A stretch of 64,000 bases of DNA from Trichococcus patagoniensis (GCF_003051085.1 NZ_QAOM01000003.1:124001-188000), one strand, 5' to 3'; shown: positions 25,716 through 35,253, numbered from the stretch's first letter. Notes: generated by a model not told the origin, from the letters alone. Made by a program: numbers and translations.

Positions 25716-28439
25716 TCAGTTTCTGACTCGGTTAATGATCAGCTTCGTCGCTTCCATCAATGCGACCGCGGCCAAGGCCAATCCTGCTGCCATACCGAAC
25801 TGCACCAAGCCGAAATCGGCCGGTATCGAGAAGATGCCGCGTACTGCCGGCAGCAAAGTCACTGCGTACAGTGTGCTGCAGAAAACTACAGCATAGAGGA
25901 CATATTTGTTGGCAAATAAGCCTGCGCCGATTGCCGTCTGGGAATTCGAACGGGCCGGGAATGTCTGCAAGGTGCGGGCGATGATCAATGTAGAGAACGC
26001 CATGGCCACGCTCATCTCATCCGAGAAGCCGCGTCCGATGTATTGCGAAAGAATGACGGCTGCCCCGATCAGCACTCCGCGGTAGATGACTGAAACAAGC
26101 GTATCACCGGAGAAGATTCCCTCGTTTGGATTCCTTGGTTTGCGGGTCATCACGTCAGGCTCGCCCTTCTCCATCCCCAAAGCAATCGCGGGAATCGAAT
26201 CATTCACTAAGTTGATGAACAGCAGCTGCAAGGCAGTGAAAGGATTCACCCAGTCCATCAGCAGCGCCGCGATGATCGCGATGATCGCCCCCAGATTCCC
26301 CGAGAAGAGATAGGCGATGGCTTTCTTGATGTTGTCGTAGACGTTCCGGCCGACTCCGACCGCGCTGATGATGGAAACAAAATTGTCGTCGGTCAGCACC
26401 ATCGCTGCCGCCTCTTTCGCTACATCCGTTCCGCTGCCCATGGCGATGCCGATATCAGCCTGCTTTAAAGCCGGCGCATCATTCACCCCGTCGCCCGTCA
26501 TTGCGGTGACATGGCCTTTTTTCTGCCATGCGCGGACGATCCGGATTTTGTTCTCGGGAGATACCCGGGCATAGACGGATACCCGCTCCAGGATTCCGTC
26601 CAATTCCCGATCGCTCAGGTTATCCAGCTCTTGCCCTGTCAAAGCGAGGTCCTCGGCATCCGCAATACCGATGTCGCGGGCAATTGCGCGCGCCGTCGTT
26701 TTGTGGTCGCCGGTGATCATCACGGTCTTGATGCCGGCCTTCTTTGCATCCTCAACTGCAGCGTATACCGCTTCGCGAGGCGGATCGATCATCGCCATGA
26801 GGCCTACCAGGATCAGATCGTGCTCCACATTGAAATCGAGCGCCTCATTTCGTTCCATCGGCCTGTAGGCGAAAGCCAACACACGCAAGGCGCGATCCGA
26901 GAAATGTTCGTTTTGCTCCTTTATTTTTCCCAGCAGTTCCTTTGTCAACGGCAACACCTTACCGTCGATCAATATTTTGGTGCTGCGCCCGAATACAACA
27001 TCAGGCCCTCCCTTAGTCAGAAGCAAACGCTCGCCATCGATCGTATGGACTGTTGACATCAGCTTCCGTTCCGAATCGAATGGCAGTTCAGCTTCGCGGG
27101 GATAGGCTGCCCTCAACTCGCCAAATGGCTGATTTATTTTGTTGCTGAAGGCGACCATGGCAACTTCCGTGGGATCCCCCAATTCCTGCCCTCCCGTGTT
27201 GATGCTGGCATCGTTTGCCAATACTGCGATCTGCATCAGTCTCTGTTCATCGAATGACCACGTCCGCGGCTGATCGTTGAAGGTGCCTGATTGGCCGTTC
27301 GCCAAATAGTGGTCGACAATCGTCATCTTGTTCTGCGTCAAGGTTCCGGTCTTGTCGGTGGCGATGATGCTGGTCGAGCCTAACGTTTCTACTGCAGGTA
27401 ATTTGCGGATAATTGCGTTTTGCTTGGCCATCTTTTTCGTCCCTATCGAAAGTACGATTGTCACAATCGACTGCAGGGCTTCCGGGATGGCGGCTACAGC
27501 CACGGCTACAGCGAACATGAAGGCGCTCAACATCCCTGTGCCCATATCCGTTGTGCCTTCTCCCATCATGCGGATGAACTGGATACCGAAAATGAAGCCG
27601 GAAAGCACCAAGATACCCGCACCCAATTTCTTGCTGAAATGCTCCAGATTCTTTTGCAGCGGCGTTTGCTTGGACAGCGCATTTTCCAATAGATTGGCCA
27701 CTTTGCCGATTTCGGTGTCGTTGGCGATGCCCGTAACCACGAACTCGCCGCGGCCATATACCGTCAGCGTCCCACTGTACACCATATTGAAGCGATCCCC
27801 TATCGGCACGGCACCGTTGATATCCTTCACTTCCTTGTCCGCAGGGAGGGACTCTCCGGTCAGCATCCCTTCATCCACCTTCAAAGACCCGGCTTCAACT
27901 AGGCGTCCGTCCGCAGGAACATAATCTCCAGCGTCAAGGCTGACGATGTCGCCGACGACCAATTCCCTTGCCGGGATGGTCAGTCGTGCGCCAGCCCTTC
28001 TTACCTTCGCCATCGGAGCGGACAGGCTCTTCAAGGCATCCAGCGAGCCTTCTGCCTTCCGCGTCTGGATGACACTGACGATCGCATTGATCATCAGAAC
28101 AGCGAAAATGATCAAGGATTCCGCCGCATGCCCCATGACCATCTGAATTGCGGCAACAGCCAGCAACACCATGACCATTGCATCCTTGAAAGTCTCAACA
28201 AACAACTTCAGCACCGAATCCCGTTCTTTCGTCTCCAGTTCATTGAACCCGTACTCGGCCTGTCTCGTTACGACGGTCCGTATGTCGAGCCCTTCCTTGC
28301 TGCTCCCTATTTCCGCAAAAATGGTCTCCAGACTCTTTTGGTATGCCTCCAAGGATGTTTCCTCCGGTTTGTTTTTGTGCAGATGGCCCGCACTCTGGGT
28401 TGCTTCTATCGTTTTGGTGCTTATTCTCTCGTTTTCCAT
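25716..28439 (-). CDS. P2-type cation ATPase, probable Mn/Ca exporter
   Basis: 907 residues from the ATG at 28439 (MENERIS), preceded by AGGAGG; an earlier in-frame ATG lacks a site. The order is an N-terminal cation-ATPase region, LTGES in the actuator domain, the membrane motif AAIPEALQS, phosphorylation D362 in TDKTGTLTQNK, then MTGDGVNDAPALK. It resembles SERCA/PMCR-type Ca pumps and the CaxP/YoaB group of lactic acid bacteria. A yybP-ykoY-type leader upstream points to manganese as a physiological substrate, as described for Lactococcus YoaB and a pneumococcal relative. Ion choice is inference from that leader. Confidence 0.9.
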   Translation of the reverse strand: MENERISTKTIEATQSAGHLHKNKPEETSLEAYQKSLETIFAEIGSSKEGLDIRTVVTRQAEYGFNELETKERDSVLKLFVETFKDAMVMVLLAVAAIQMVMGHAAESLIIFAVLMINAIVSVIQTRKAEGSLDALKSLSAPMAKVRRAGARLTIPARELVVGDIVSLDAGDYVPADGRLVEAGSLKVDEGMLTGESLPADKEVKDINGAVPIGDRFNMVYSGTLTVYGRGEFVVTGIANDTEIGKVANLLENALSKQTPLQKNLEHFSKKLGAGILVLSGFIFGIQFIRMMGEGTTDMGTGMLSAFMFAVAVAVAAIPEALQSIVTIVLSIGTKKMAKQNAIIRKLPAVETLGSTSIIATDKTGTLTQNKMTIVDHYLANGQSGTFNDQPRTWSFDEQRLMQIAVLANDASINTGGQELGDPTEVAMVAFSNKINQPFGELRAAYPREAELPFDSERKLMSTVHTIDGERLLLTKGGPDVVFGRSTKILIDGKVLPLTKELLGKIKEQNEHFSDRALRVLAFAYRPMERNEALDFNVEHDLILVGLMAMIDPPREAVYAAVEDAKKAGIKTVMITGDHKTTARAIARDIGIADAEDLALTGQELDNLSDRELDGILERVSVYARVSPENKIRIVRAWQKKGHVTAMTGDGVNDAPALKQADIGIAMGSGTDVAKEAAAMVLTDDNFVSIISAVGVGRNVYDNIKKAIAYLFSGNLGAIIAIIAALLMDWVNPFTALQLLFINLVNDSIPAIALGMEKGEPDVMTRKPRNPNEGIFSGDTLVSVIYRGVLIGAAVILSQYIGRGFSDEMSVAMAFSTLIIARTLQTFPARSNSQTAIGAGLFANKYVLYAVVFCSTLYAVTLLPAVRGIFSIPADFGLVQFGMAAGLALAAVALMEATKLIINRVRN

Positions 28440-28558
28440 TCGTAAGCCTCCTATTGGATTATCTATTTTCATCGTTCAACATCGTATCAATTAACCTCAT
28501 TACTGCATCAAGTCTTTGCCGCTCCCCCCCCTTTGCTCCGCAATTGAGTAATAAAAAA

Positions 28559-28607
28559 GAGACTTACGCGCTACCGTCTCTCTCAAGAAACGGTAGGCGT
28601 AAGTCTC
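28559..28607 (-). terminator. Riboswitch expression-platform terminator
   Basis: GAGACTTACGC with GCGTAAGTCTC, plus an inner ACCGT/ACGGT stem, followed on the minus strand by TTTTTT. One arm overlaps the riboswitch motif GAGACTTACGCC, so aptamer and terminator are mutually exclusive. Confidence 0.88.
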
Positions 28608-28700
28608 ACTATTTAAGGCAATACCAGAAGACCCTCTCGGATCTACTTATTGTTGGCGTTGCCGCAGCCAGGCTGCTAGTTACTCCCTCACGGAAAAACT
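28590..28700 (-). promoter_or_regulatory. yybP-ykoY (Mn2+) riboswitch candidate
   Basis: On the minus strand: GAGGGAGTAACTAGC (the L1-type GGGGAGUA motif), a GCAGCC-tg-GGCTGC-like hairpin, GGCAACGCCAACA, and then GAGACTTACGCC (the L3-type GAGACCUUUGCC). The order and the two docking loops fit the yybP-ykoY family. L3 being one arm of the terminator fits an ON switch. Matched from memory, not by model search. Confidence 0.7.
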
Positions 28701-28768
28701 TCTATTCAGTTCTTAATCACTATAAACGGCAAGCCTGAAAAAAGCAAATCTGAAGACTTCAGCTTTTC

Positions 28769-30007
28769 TTATTTCTTTTTGCGGATCATATCGAAACGCT
28801 CGATCACGAAAGGAACCTTCATCTTCACGATCATCATGGCGTTAGGCGCACGGTCGATCGCTTCATCGTGTTCGTTCCAGATGGCTTCCACAGTCAGTAT
28901 GTTGTGGCGCAAACCCGGTCCGTAGAATTCGATTTCGTCCCCGACACCGAAATTGTTGCGTTGTTGGATCGTAGCCATCTGCGTTTCCGGATCGTATGCC
29001 AGCACTTGGCCGATGAAGCCGTAGCGCGGAATTTTGCGGCGCTGGCCGAAGAGCTGTTCATCCTCGGTCGGATCTTTATAGAAGAAACCGGTCGCCAATT
29101 CGCGCTGCGCGACTTTCCATAATTCATCCACCCATTCCTGCTTCAGTTCGTAATGGTCGGGATCGGCGCAATAAGCATCCACGGCTTTGCGGTAGACGTT
29201 GACTACCGTCGACACGTAATGGATCGATTTCATGCGCCCTTCAATCTTAAGGCTGTCGACCCCGCTCTCGATCAGATCGGGCAGGTGCTCCAGCATCGAA
29301 AGATCGACGGCACTCATGGAAAATTTTTCTTCGATGCCTTCTTCGCCGGCACCTACAGGATTCTGTTGCCCCAACAACGGCATATCGAACAGACCATATT
29401 TCCAACGGCAAGACTGCGCGCAGCCTCCGCGGTTGGCATCACGGTTCGACATGTGGTTGGAAAGGACACAACGGCCCGAGTAGGAGATGCACATCGCCCC
29501 ATGGACGAAGGCTTCGATTTCGACATCGGTCTTCTCGTTCATTTCCTTGATTTCTGCCATCGATACTTCACGGGCCAAAACGACGCGTTCCAGGCCTTCG
29601 TTCGCCCAGAAATTCAGCGTCTGGTAGTTGGTCGCGGATGCCTGGGTGGACAAATGGATCGGCAAGCCCGGCGCATCGGTCACAGCGATTTCCATCAGCG
29701 CAGGATCCGAAATCAGGACCGCATCGATGCCGATATCGCGGATCGTGCGGAAGAATTCGCCAGCGCCTTCCTCGTTGCCTTCATGGGTGACCATATTCGC
29801 GGCGACATAGATCTTCGAACCGTGGCTATGCGCAAAAGCGACCGCTTCCGCCATCTCCTCATAGTCGAAATTGCCTGCACGGCTGCGCAAACCGTACGCT
29901 TCTCCGCCGATATAGACGGCGTCAGCTCCGTAATGGATGGCTGTCTTCAATTTTTCCAATGTTCCGCCCGGGGCCAAGACCTCGGGCTTCTTTGTTATTG
30001 TTCGCAT
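28769..30007 (-). CDS. yrrO: U32 peptidase-family tRNA hydroxylation protein (TrhP2/YrrO)
   Basis: 412 residues from the ATG at 30007 (MRTITKKPEVLAPGG); a GTG four codons upstream is too close to the purine-rich site. It matches the U32 family, renamed TrhP because homologues are needed for 5-hydroxyuridine formation at tRNA position 34. The cysteine cluster CISYSGRC...GGCAQSC near residues 165-200 is intact, suitable for an iron-sulfur centre. A beta-barrel-like C-terminal domain follows. It lies 36 bases downstream of the shorter paralogue, as in Bacillus yrrN-yrrO. No real protease activity is expected. Confidence 0.9.
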   Translation of the reverse strand: MRTITKKPEVLAPGGTLEKLKTAIHYGADAVYIGGEAYGLRSRAGNFDYEEMAEAVAFAHSHGSKIYVAANMVTHEGNEEGAGEFFRTIRDIGIDAVLISDPALMEIAVTDAPGLPIHLSTQASATNYQTLNFWANEGLERVVLAREVSMAEIKEMNEKTDVEIEAFVHGAMCISYSGRCVLSNHMSNRDANRGGCAQSCRWKYGLFDMPLLGQQNPVGAGEEGIEEKFSMSAVDLSMLEHLPDLIESGVDSLKIEGRMKSIHYVSTVVNVYRKAVDAYCADPDHYELKQEWVDELWKVAQRELATGFFYKDPTEDEQLFGQRRKIPRYGFIGQVLAYDPETQMATIQQRNNFGVGDEIEFYGPGLRHNILTVEAIWNEHDEAIDRAPNAMMIVKMKVPFVIERFDMIRKKK

Positions 30008-30043
30008 GTGTGTATACACTCTCTTTCTTTCGGTATCAAAGTA

Positions 30044-30967
30044 TCAGACGACTTCATTCGGATCCTTGGCATAGAAGCCGGAATCCAACTCACGGTTAGC
30101 GGGATGCAAAGCATGCAGTTCGGCATCCAAGCGTTCCGCCAATTCCTCCGTCCAGTTTCCTTCCGCAAAGGCTTCACGTGCCGCCACGAACAGTTTCGCG
30201 ATTGCGACAAAATTTTCACCTGGGGTAAACAACCCATCCAGCATCCATTGCGAGACGCCGATAGCCGTCAGTTCGCCCAAATGAGGCATCAGATCAAGGT
30301 CATTGTTGGCGAAGATGTGTGTCCCGTTAAGGTCCTGATAGATGGAATAATGGGAATCCACTTTTTTCGGCTCCGAAATGAACAAGCCGCGTTCTTTGTC
30401 CACAGCTTCCTCTTTCTCGATGAAATTGAAATAATTTTCAAGCAGGTTGCGTTTCGATTGATGGATGCAAGTGGCACCGTACACCAATACTTCGACCGGC
30501 ACTAACGCATCAGGGATCAGTTTCTTCATTTCCTCGAAAGGCACTTCGCGGGCCAGCACGGAACCGACCGCTCCCCTTTTCGCCCAGAAATTGATCTGTC
30601 CGCTTGAGGTCACCATGACTTGCGCATCATAACGGTAAGGGATGAATAAATCCTGTTCCCGCATGACTTGCACTACGCCAGGGTCTCCCAAGGTGATGCT
30701 GTCGACTGCCGCTTCACGCAGGAAAGCCAGATATTCGCCCACTTGATTGATCCGATCGTTATGGAAGATCGCATTCACCGCGGCACTGACCTGCGCGCCT
30801 TTCTCGTGCGCATAAGCAATGACCTCACGCTGTTCCTCTCTGGTGAAGGAGTAAGGCAAACGCAGTCCGTACTCATCCTCTCCTATATATAGTATATCTA
30901 CACCGCAATCCACCAATTCCTTGGCTTGCGCTACTGACTCGGCTGTTGCAATCAGCTCGATCATCAT
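30044..30967 (-). CDS. yrrN: U32 peptidase-family protein (TrhP1/YrrN)
   Basis: 307 residues, U32 family, first gene of a two-gene operon. It has the same (beta/alpha) domain as its neighbour but only one cysteine in the cluster region (GATCIHQSKRNLLEN), so it probably lacks the iron-sulfur centre and acts as a partner or on prephenate-dependent tRNA hydroxylation with YrrO. GGGAGGAATGT precedes the paired ATGATG start. Length is normal for YrrN. Confidence 0.88.
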   Translation of the reverse strand: MMIELIATAESVAQAKELVDCGVDILYIGEDEYGLRLPYSFTREEQREVIAYAHEKGAQVSAAVNAIFHNDRINQVGEYLAFLREAAVDSITLGDPGVVQVMREQDLFIPYRYDAQVMVTSSGQINFWAKRGAVGSVLAREVPFEEMKKLIPDALVPVEVLVYGATCIHQSKRNLLENYFNFIEKEEAVDKERGLFISEPKKVDSHYSIYQDLNGTHIFANNDLDLMPHLGELTAIGVSQWMLDGLFTPGENFVAIAKLFVAAREAFAEGNWTEELAERLDAELHALHPANRELDSGFYAKDPNEVV

Positions 30968-31213
30968 ACATTCCTCCCTTATTCGAGTTCCTTGATAAGA
31001 TTATCACATTACTTATAAAAAGTGAATGACTGTTTTCCCTAAGTTTTCAGAAAATTATTGTGCAAAACCACTCTCGCTTGTTAAGGCAATCATTTTGTTT
31101 CCGCCTTGTATAGAGTTTCATCAGGCTCCCCGTATTCTTTCCAGCGCCAAGAATGGTATAATAGCAATTATGAAAATGGTATGACATCCACCAACCATCA
31201 GGAGGAACAATGA

Positions 31214-32761
31214 ATGAAAAAACTTGTCAACAGCCAACAGATGAAGAAAATCGACGCCTTTACGATCGATGAGATCGGCATCCCAGCCATGGTGCTGATG
31301 GAAAATGCAGCGAATCAGGTCGTCGCAGCCATGGAAGAACGCATCTCAAGAGAGGACATCATCCTGGTGATCTGCGGTTCAGGCAACAACGGCGGCGACG
31401 GAATGGCGGCAGCCCGCATTTTATTGAACCACGGCTTCCAAGTGGATGTATTCTTGATCGGCGAACGCGACAGATTATCCGCTGAGTCCAAAAAACAACT
31501 CGACATCATCGAAAACTTGGACATGGTCATCTGGGATGAAGTCAGCGAAATCAATTTCAAAGGCTACACCGTCTTGGTCGATGCGATTTTCGGCATCGGA
31601 TTGGACAGGCCGGCAGAAGGGAAATACGCGGAGACGATCCAACTCATGAACGCGTTCCAAGGCTATGTGTTTGCCGTCGACATCCCATCCGGCATCTCCG
31701 CAGACAATGGACAAGTGCTGGGGACCGCTGTCCGAGCGGATGTGACCATCACTTTCGGGATCGAAAAAATCGGCCAGCTGCTTTACCCAGGTTCTTTGCA
31801 CACCGGAAAACTGATCGTCAGCGACATCGGTTTCCCGCCGAGCGCCATGGAAGTCATTTCTTCGAATGTGCTGTTTTACGACGAAAGCGATCTTTTTTCG
31901 CTTCCGAGACGCGCGGCTTATTCGAACAAAGGTACTTACGGTCGGGTCGTGATCATCGCCGGATCCGCAAACATGAGCGGAGCTGCCTTCCTGTCGGCAA
32001 AAGCCGCCTACCGTACCGGCGCAGGTCTGGTCCAGATCATCACACCGGATGAGAACCGCGCCATCCTTCAAATGCAGCTGCCTGAAGCAATCCTGACGAC
32101 TTACCAGCCGAACGGGTTGGACAAGGAGAGCGAACGCCTGAAAATCATCGCCGCAGTGTCCTGCGCTGATGCGATTGTTGTCGGACCCGGAATCGGGAAA
32201 TCCGATGCAGCTCGCATGGTAGTCGATTTGGTTCTCGAAAACAGTCAGCTCCCTTTGATCATCGATGCGGATGCCTTGAATATCCTTTCCGATCGTTTCA
32301 ACGACGCAGCTTTGCCGGGGAACGATTCCCGTGCCCGCATCAGCGCAGTGGCGCAGGCCGTTCCGGTGGGGAGCATCCTTACCCCTCATTTGAAAGAACT
32401 GGCGCGTCTTTTGGATAAGGACTTGACGGAAATAAAAGCGGACCTTTTGGGGACTGCCGAGTTTTGCACGGCTGATTCGGATCTGACCTTTGTCATGAAG
32501 GATGCCCGGACTGTGGTTGCCCATCAGGATGAGCATTACATCAACGCATCCGGCAACAACGGCATGGCGACAGGCGGTTCGGGCGATGCCCTGACCGGCA
32601 TCATCGCCGGCTTGTTGGCTCAAGGCTTGGTCCCTTCCGAAGCGGCCAAATTGGGTGTCTACATCCACGGTTTGGCGGGCGATATCGCAGCCCAGGAAAA
32701 ATCCGAATACAGCTTGATGGCTTCGGATCTCATCGAGGCTTTGCCAGCGGTATTGCGCTGA
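31214..32761 (+). CDS. nnr: Bifunctional NAD(P)H-hydrate epimerase/dehydratase
   Basis: 515 residues. Residues 1-215 are the YjeF-N epimerase (VICGSGNNGGDGMAAARIL near 55; VDAIFGIGLDRP near 125). Residues 225-515 are the ADP/ATP-dependent dehydratase (YGRVVIIAGSANMSGAA; catalytic MATGGSGDALTGI near 455). Together they repair R- and S-NAD(P)HX, damaged forms of NAD(P)H. The fused form is the usual bacterial one. It has a TATAAT box at 31157-31162 and a GGAGGA site. It converges on the cobalamin adenosyltransferase gene. Confidence 0.95.
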   Translation: MKKLVNSQQMKKIDAFTIDEIGIPAMVLMENAANQVVAAMEERISREDIILVICGSGNNGGDGMAAARILLNHGFQVDVFLIGERDRLSAESKKQLDIIENLDMVIWDEVSEINFKGYTVLVDAIFGIGLDRPAEGKYAETIQLMNAFQGYVFAVDIPSGISADNGQVLGTAVRADVTITFGIEKIGQLLYPGSLHTGKLIVSDIGFPPSAMEVISSNVLFYDESDLFSLPRRAAYSNKGTYGRVVIIAGSANMSGAAFLSAKAAYRTGAGLVQIITPDENRAILQMQLPEAILTTYQPNGLDKESERLKIIAAVSCADAIVVGPGIGKSDAARMVVDLVLENSQLPLIIDADALNILSDRFNDAALPGNDSRARISAVAQAVPVGSILTPHLKELARLLDKDLTEIKADLLGTAEFCTADSDLTFVMKDARTVVAHQDEHYINASGNNGMATGGSGDALTGIIAGLLAQGLVPSEAAKLGVYIHGLAGDIAAQEKSEYSLMASDLIEALPAVLR

Positions 32762-32783
32762 TTCTTTACTGTAAAATAAACGA

Positions 32784-32830
32784 AACGCACAAGGAAATCC
32801 GGCAGACGGAATTCTTGTGCGTTTTTTTGC
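32784..32830 (+). terminator. Terminator after nnr
   Basis: AACGCACAAG and CTTGTGCGTT form a perfect 10-bp outer stem, followed by TTTTTT. Confidence 0.88.
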
Positions 32831-32861
32831 ATTCGCGCGTTGAATAAGGCATATGCATAGA

Positions 32862-33035
32862 CTCCGATGTTTGGTGGCCGGAGGAAATCTGCCTGCGGGT
32901 TCCTCAGCTCCGAGGAGCGATCTGTTGGCCGGAGAACATGTATTTTCAGGCGGCCGAACTCCGGCGAAGCCTCGCTGACCGGAGGTGACATTTTTGTGGA
33001 GTTCTCTTCTCCGGCGAAAGGGCCCTTCACCGGAG
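32862..33035. repeat. Hairpin array 3 (CTCCGG family)
   Basis: Four units: 32862-32883, 32908-32934, 32959-32984 and 33009-33035, each CTCCG...CGGAG. Centres are at 32872.5, 32921, 32971.5 and 33022 (spacing 48.5, 50.5, 50.5). The last is almost fully self-complementary (CTCCGGcGAAaGGGCCC and back). It lies between converging genes, beyond the terminator of the cobalamin adenosyltransferase gene. Confidence 0.8.
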
Positions 33036-33062
33036 GAGAACCACCGCTCTCCTCCATACAAA

Positions 33063-33098
33063 AAGGAGGCCGGACGTCAACAGACCCCCGGACTCCTT
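33063..33098 (-). terminator. Terminator of cobalamin adenosyltransferase gene
   Basis: AAGGAG-n-CCGG arms close a 12-base region; T run on the minus strand (CCTTTTT). Confidence 0.8.
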
Positions 33099-33106
33099 GC
33101 TTATGC

Positions 33107-33706
33107 TTATTTACCCTCGGAACTCTCCTTATCTCCGGAAATGCGGAACACTTTTTCGCTGCGCTCATACGGGACATCAGGAACGCCTTTGCGGGCGTTG
33201 GCGACCCGGGCCACGACAAACAGATAGTCCGAAAGACGGTTGATGAACTTCAGCACGAACGGATTCACTTCGTCCGGCTCTTGCTCCATGAAGGTGACGA
33301 TCCGGCGTTCCGCGTCACGGGTCGTCGTCCGCAAAATGTGGAACCAACTTGCCAGTTCCGTTCCTCCAGGTATGATGAAGTACTGGATTTCCTCCGGCTC
33401 TTCACTGTAGCCGTCGATTTTCTTCTCCAACCAATCGATGTGATCCTGCACGAGCTTGTACTCCCGGTGCCCTTTCGGGATCGACAAATCTGAGGAACAA
33501 TCGAACAGGAACTGTTGGATGAGCGCCATGTCCTCCTGGATGTCCTCTCCGCAATCATTTTTCGTGCGGACAAGCCCGAACCATGAGTTCAGACCATCCA
33601 GCGCGCCGAAAGCTTCGATCCTTTCGGCATTTTTCGGAAGTGCTTTCCCTCCTCCGATGCGTGTGTTGCCTTTATCGCCGGTGCGTGTATAGATGCTGTA
33701 TTTCAT
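33107..33706 (-). CDS. ATP:cob(I)alamin adenosyltransferase (PduO type)
   Basis: 199 residues, PduO/CobO-like trimer family: TRTGDKGNTRIGGG at the N-terminus binds ATP, RIEAFGALDGLNSWFGL follows, and the active-site helix is RDAERRIVTF. It makes adenosylcobalamin from cob(I)alamin and ATP. The usual length is about 190. No cobalamin-dependent enzyme or pdu/eut gene is nearby, so it stands alone. A hexanucleotide repeat lies just upstream of its AGGAGG site. Confidence 0.92.
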   Translation of the reverse strand: MKYSIYTRTGDKGNTRIGGGKALPKNAERIEAFGALDGLNSWFGLVRTKNDCGEDIQEDMALIQQFLFDCSSDLSIPKGHREYKLVQDHIDWLEKKIDGYSEEPEEIQYFIIPGGTELASWFHILRTTTRDAERRIVTFMEQEPDEVNPFVLKFINRLSDYLFVVARVANARKGVPDVPYERSEKVFRISGDKESSEGK

Positions 33707-33724
33707 AAGTTTCCTCCTCTATTG

Positions 33725-33751
33725 CTGGTTCTGGTTCTGGTTCTGGTTCTG
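33725..33751. repeat. Hexanucleotide microsatellite upstream of adenosyltransferase
   Basis: (CTGGTT) repeated about 4.5 times, read as AACCAG on the gene strand, ending some 15 bases before the ribosome site. Slippage here would change the leader, not the frame. Confidence 0.85.
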
Positions 33752-33926
33752 TCATTCTAACACATTTCATTCCGGCACCCCCAAACCAGCAATCGAACGA
33801 CAGAATTTTCCGGAAATACGACCTTTGCAGTATGGCTTTCAAAGGGAACTCTGGTAAACTAAAAATAGAAAACCGCTATGCCGCTATACGGGCCAAATCC
33901 GACTACGGCATAAGAAAGGACAGCAT

Positions 33927-35210
33927 ATGCAAAAGAAAGAAACGAAAATAACAATACCCGAAGATACGCGCCTCATCTCCTTTTTGGGCGGCAAGACAAT
34001 CATCTATATCCTGTCCACCCTGATTCTGATCGGTGTGCTCATCTTTACGCTGGATACCATTTCATTCATTTTCAAACCGCTGCAGGTCATTTTTTCGACC
34101 ATCGTTGCGCCCGTGATTTTAGCAATCGTCTTCTATTATATATTCAATCCGATGGTGACCTTCCTTGAAAGAAGGAAAATCAACCGGGGAATGGCGACAT
34201 CAATCATCTTTGTACTCTTCATTCTGATGTTGGTATATGGGGTTGTGCTTTTGGTTCCGATTTTGTCCAGCCAGCTCACCAATCTGGTCAATGAATTTCC
34301 TACCTACATTGAACAGATGAATGCCTATTTCGACAGACTGCTCGCGAACAGTACTTTCAAGGACTATTATGAGCAAGCGCAAAATTGGCTGGACAGCACA
34401 GTCGGCAGTATCCCTGAGATGATTCTGGCCTGGATCGGCAACTCGAGCGAAAAAATCATGAACATCTTCTCCACCATTTCCAGCGTAATGGTCGTAGCAG
34501 TCACTTTCCCGGTCATCCTTTTCTTCATGCTGAAGGACCAAGGAAAATTTCAACCGTTTGTCATGAAGAACATCCCGCCTGTTTTCCGCAATGATATCGA
34601 AAAGATATCCAGACAGATGTCGCTTCAGGTAGGTTCCTATGTCCAAGGCCAGCTGCTCGTTGCCTTGAGTCTGGGTGCCTTGCTGATAGTCGGTTATTTG
34701 ATCATCGGCCTGGATTACGCCTTCGTCCTTGCCCTGATCGCTACCTTGACGGCGGTCATTCCTTTCATCGGAGCCACCATTGGGGTCATCCCGGCTTTGT
34801 TCGTGGCGGCCTTCACCTCTCCGGCCATGCTCCTGAAAATGGTTGTTGTCTGGGCATTGGCGCAGCTCATTCAAGGCAACATCATCGAACCGAGCATCAT
34901 AGGCCGGAACTTGAAGATGCATCCGTTGATGATCATCATCGTTTTGCTGATCATGGGCAATCTGCTTGGTTTTATCGGCATGATTTTAGGTGTGCCGCTA
35001 TTCGCGATGCTGAAGATTCTCTTCGAGCATGTACTCGAAAAATTCAAGCTGCGGTACAATCGTTATTTTGGCGAAGTGGCCGGTCCATTCGAGCTGGACG
35101 AGGAAGAGCCTGTCTTGGTGAACGGCTCCACACCCGTAAAGGATTTCGCGACCGTAGATATTGCCCGGGATGTTCCGGAGCGCGTTAACGATACTGAAGA
35201 AGAAAAGTAG
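33927..35210 (+). CDS. AI-2E family transporter
   Basis: 427 residues of the AI-2 exporter/UPF0118 family: about eight membrane helices, PVILFFMLKDQGKFQPF in the middle, and the C-terminal signature GNIIEPSIIGRNLKMHPLMI followed by GMILGVPLFAMLK. Members export autoinducer-2 or act as Na+/H+ antiporters in other bacteria. The C-terminal 50 residues are acidic and soluble. AAAGGA precedes the ATG. It converges on the calcium antiporter gene through a shared terminator. Confidence 0.9.
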   Translation: MQKKETKITIPEDTRLISFLGGKTIIYILSTLILIGVLIFTLDTISFIFKPLQVIFSTIVAPVILAIVFYYIFNPMVTFLERRKINRGMATSIIFVLFILMLVYGVVLLVPILSSQLTNLVNEFPTYIEQMNAYFDRLLANSTFKDYYEQAQNWLDSTVGSIPEMILAWIGNSSEKIMNIFSTISSVMVVAVTFPVILFFMLKDQGKFQPFVMKNIPPVFRNDIEKISRQMSLQVGSYVQGQLLVALSLGALLIVGYLIIGLDYAFVLALIATLTAVIPFIGATIGVIPALFVAAFTSPAMLLKMVVVWALAQLIQGNIIEPSIIGRNLKMHPLMIIIVLLIMGNLLGFIGMILGVPLFAMLKILFEHVLEKFKLRYNRYFGEVAGPFELDEEEPVLVNGSTPVKDFATVDIARDVPERVNDTEEEK

Positions 35211-35211
35211 A

Positions 35212-35253
35212 AAAGAAGGTTCGTGGCCCTTGTGGGGATCACGAACCTTCTTT
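35212..35253. terminator. Bidirectional terminator, AI-2E and CaCA genes
   Basis: AAAGAAGGTTCGTG and CACGAACCTTCTTT form a perfect 14-bp stem. Confidence 0.9.
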
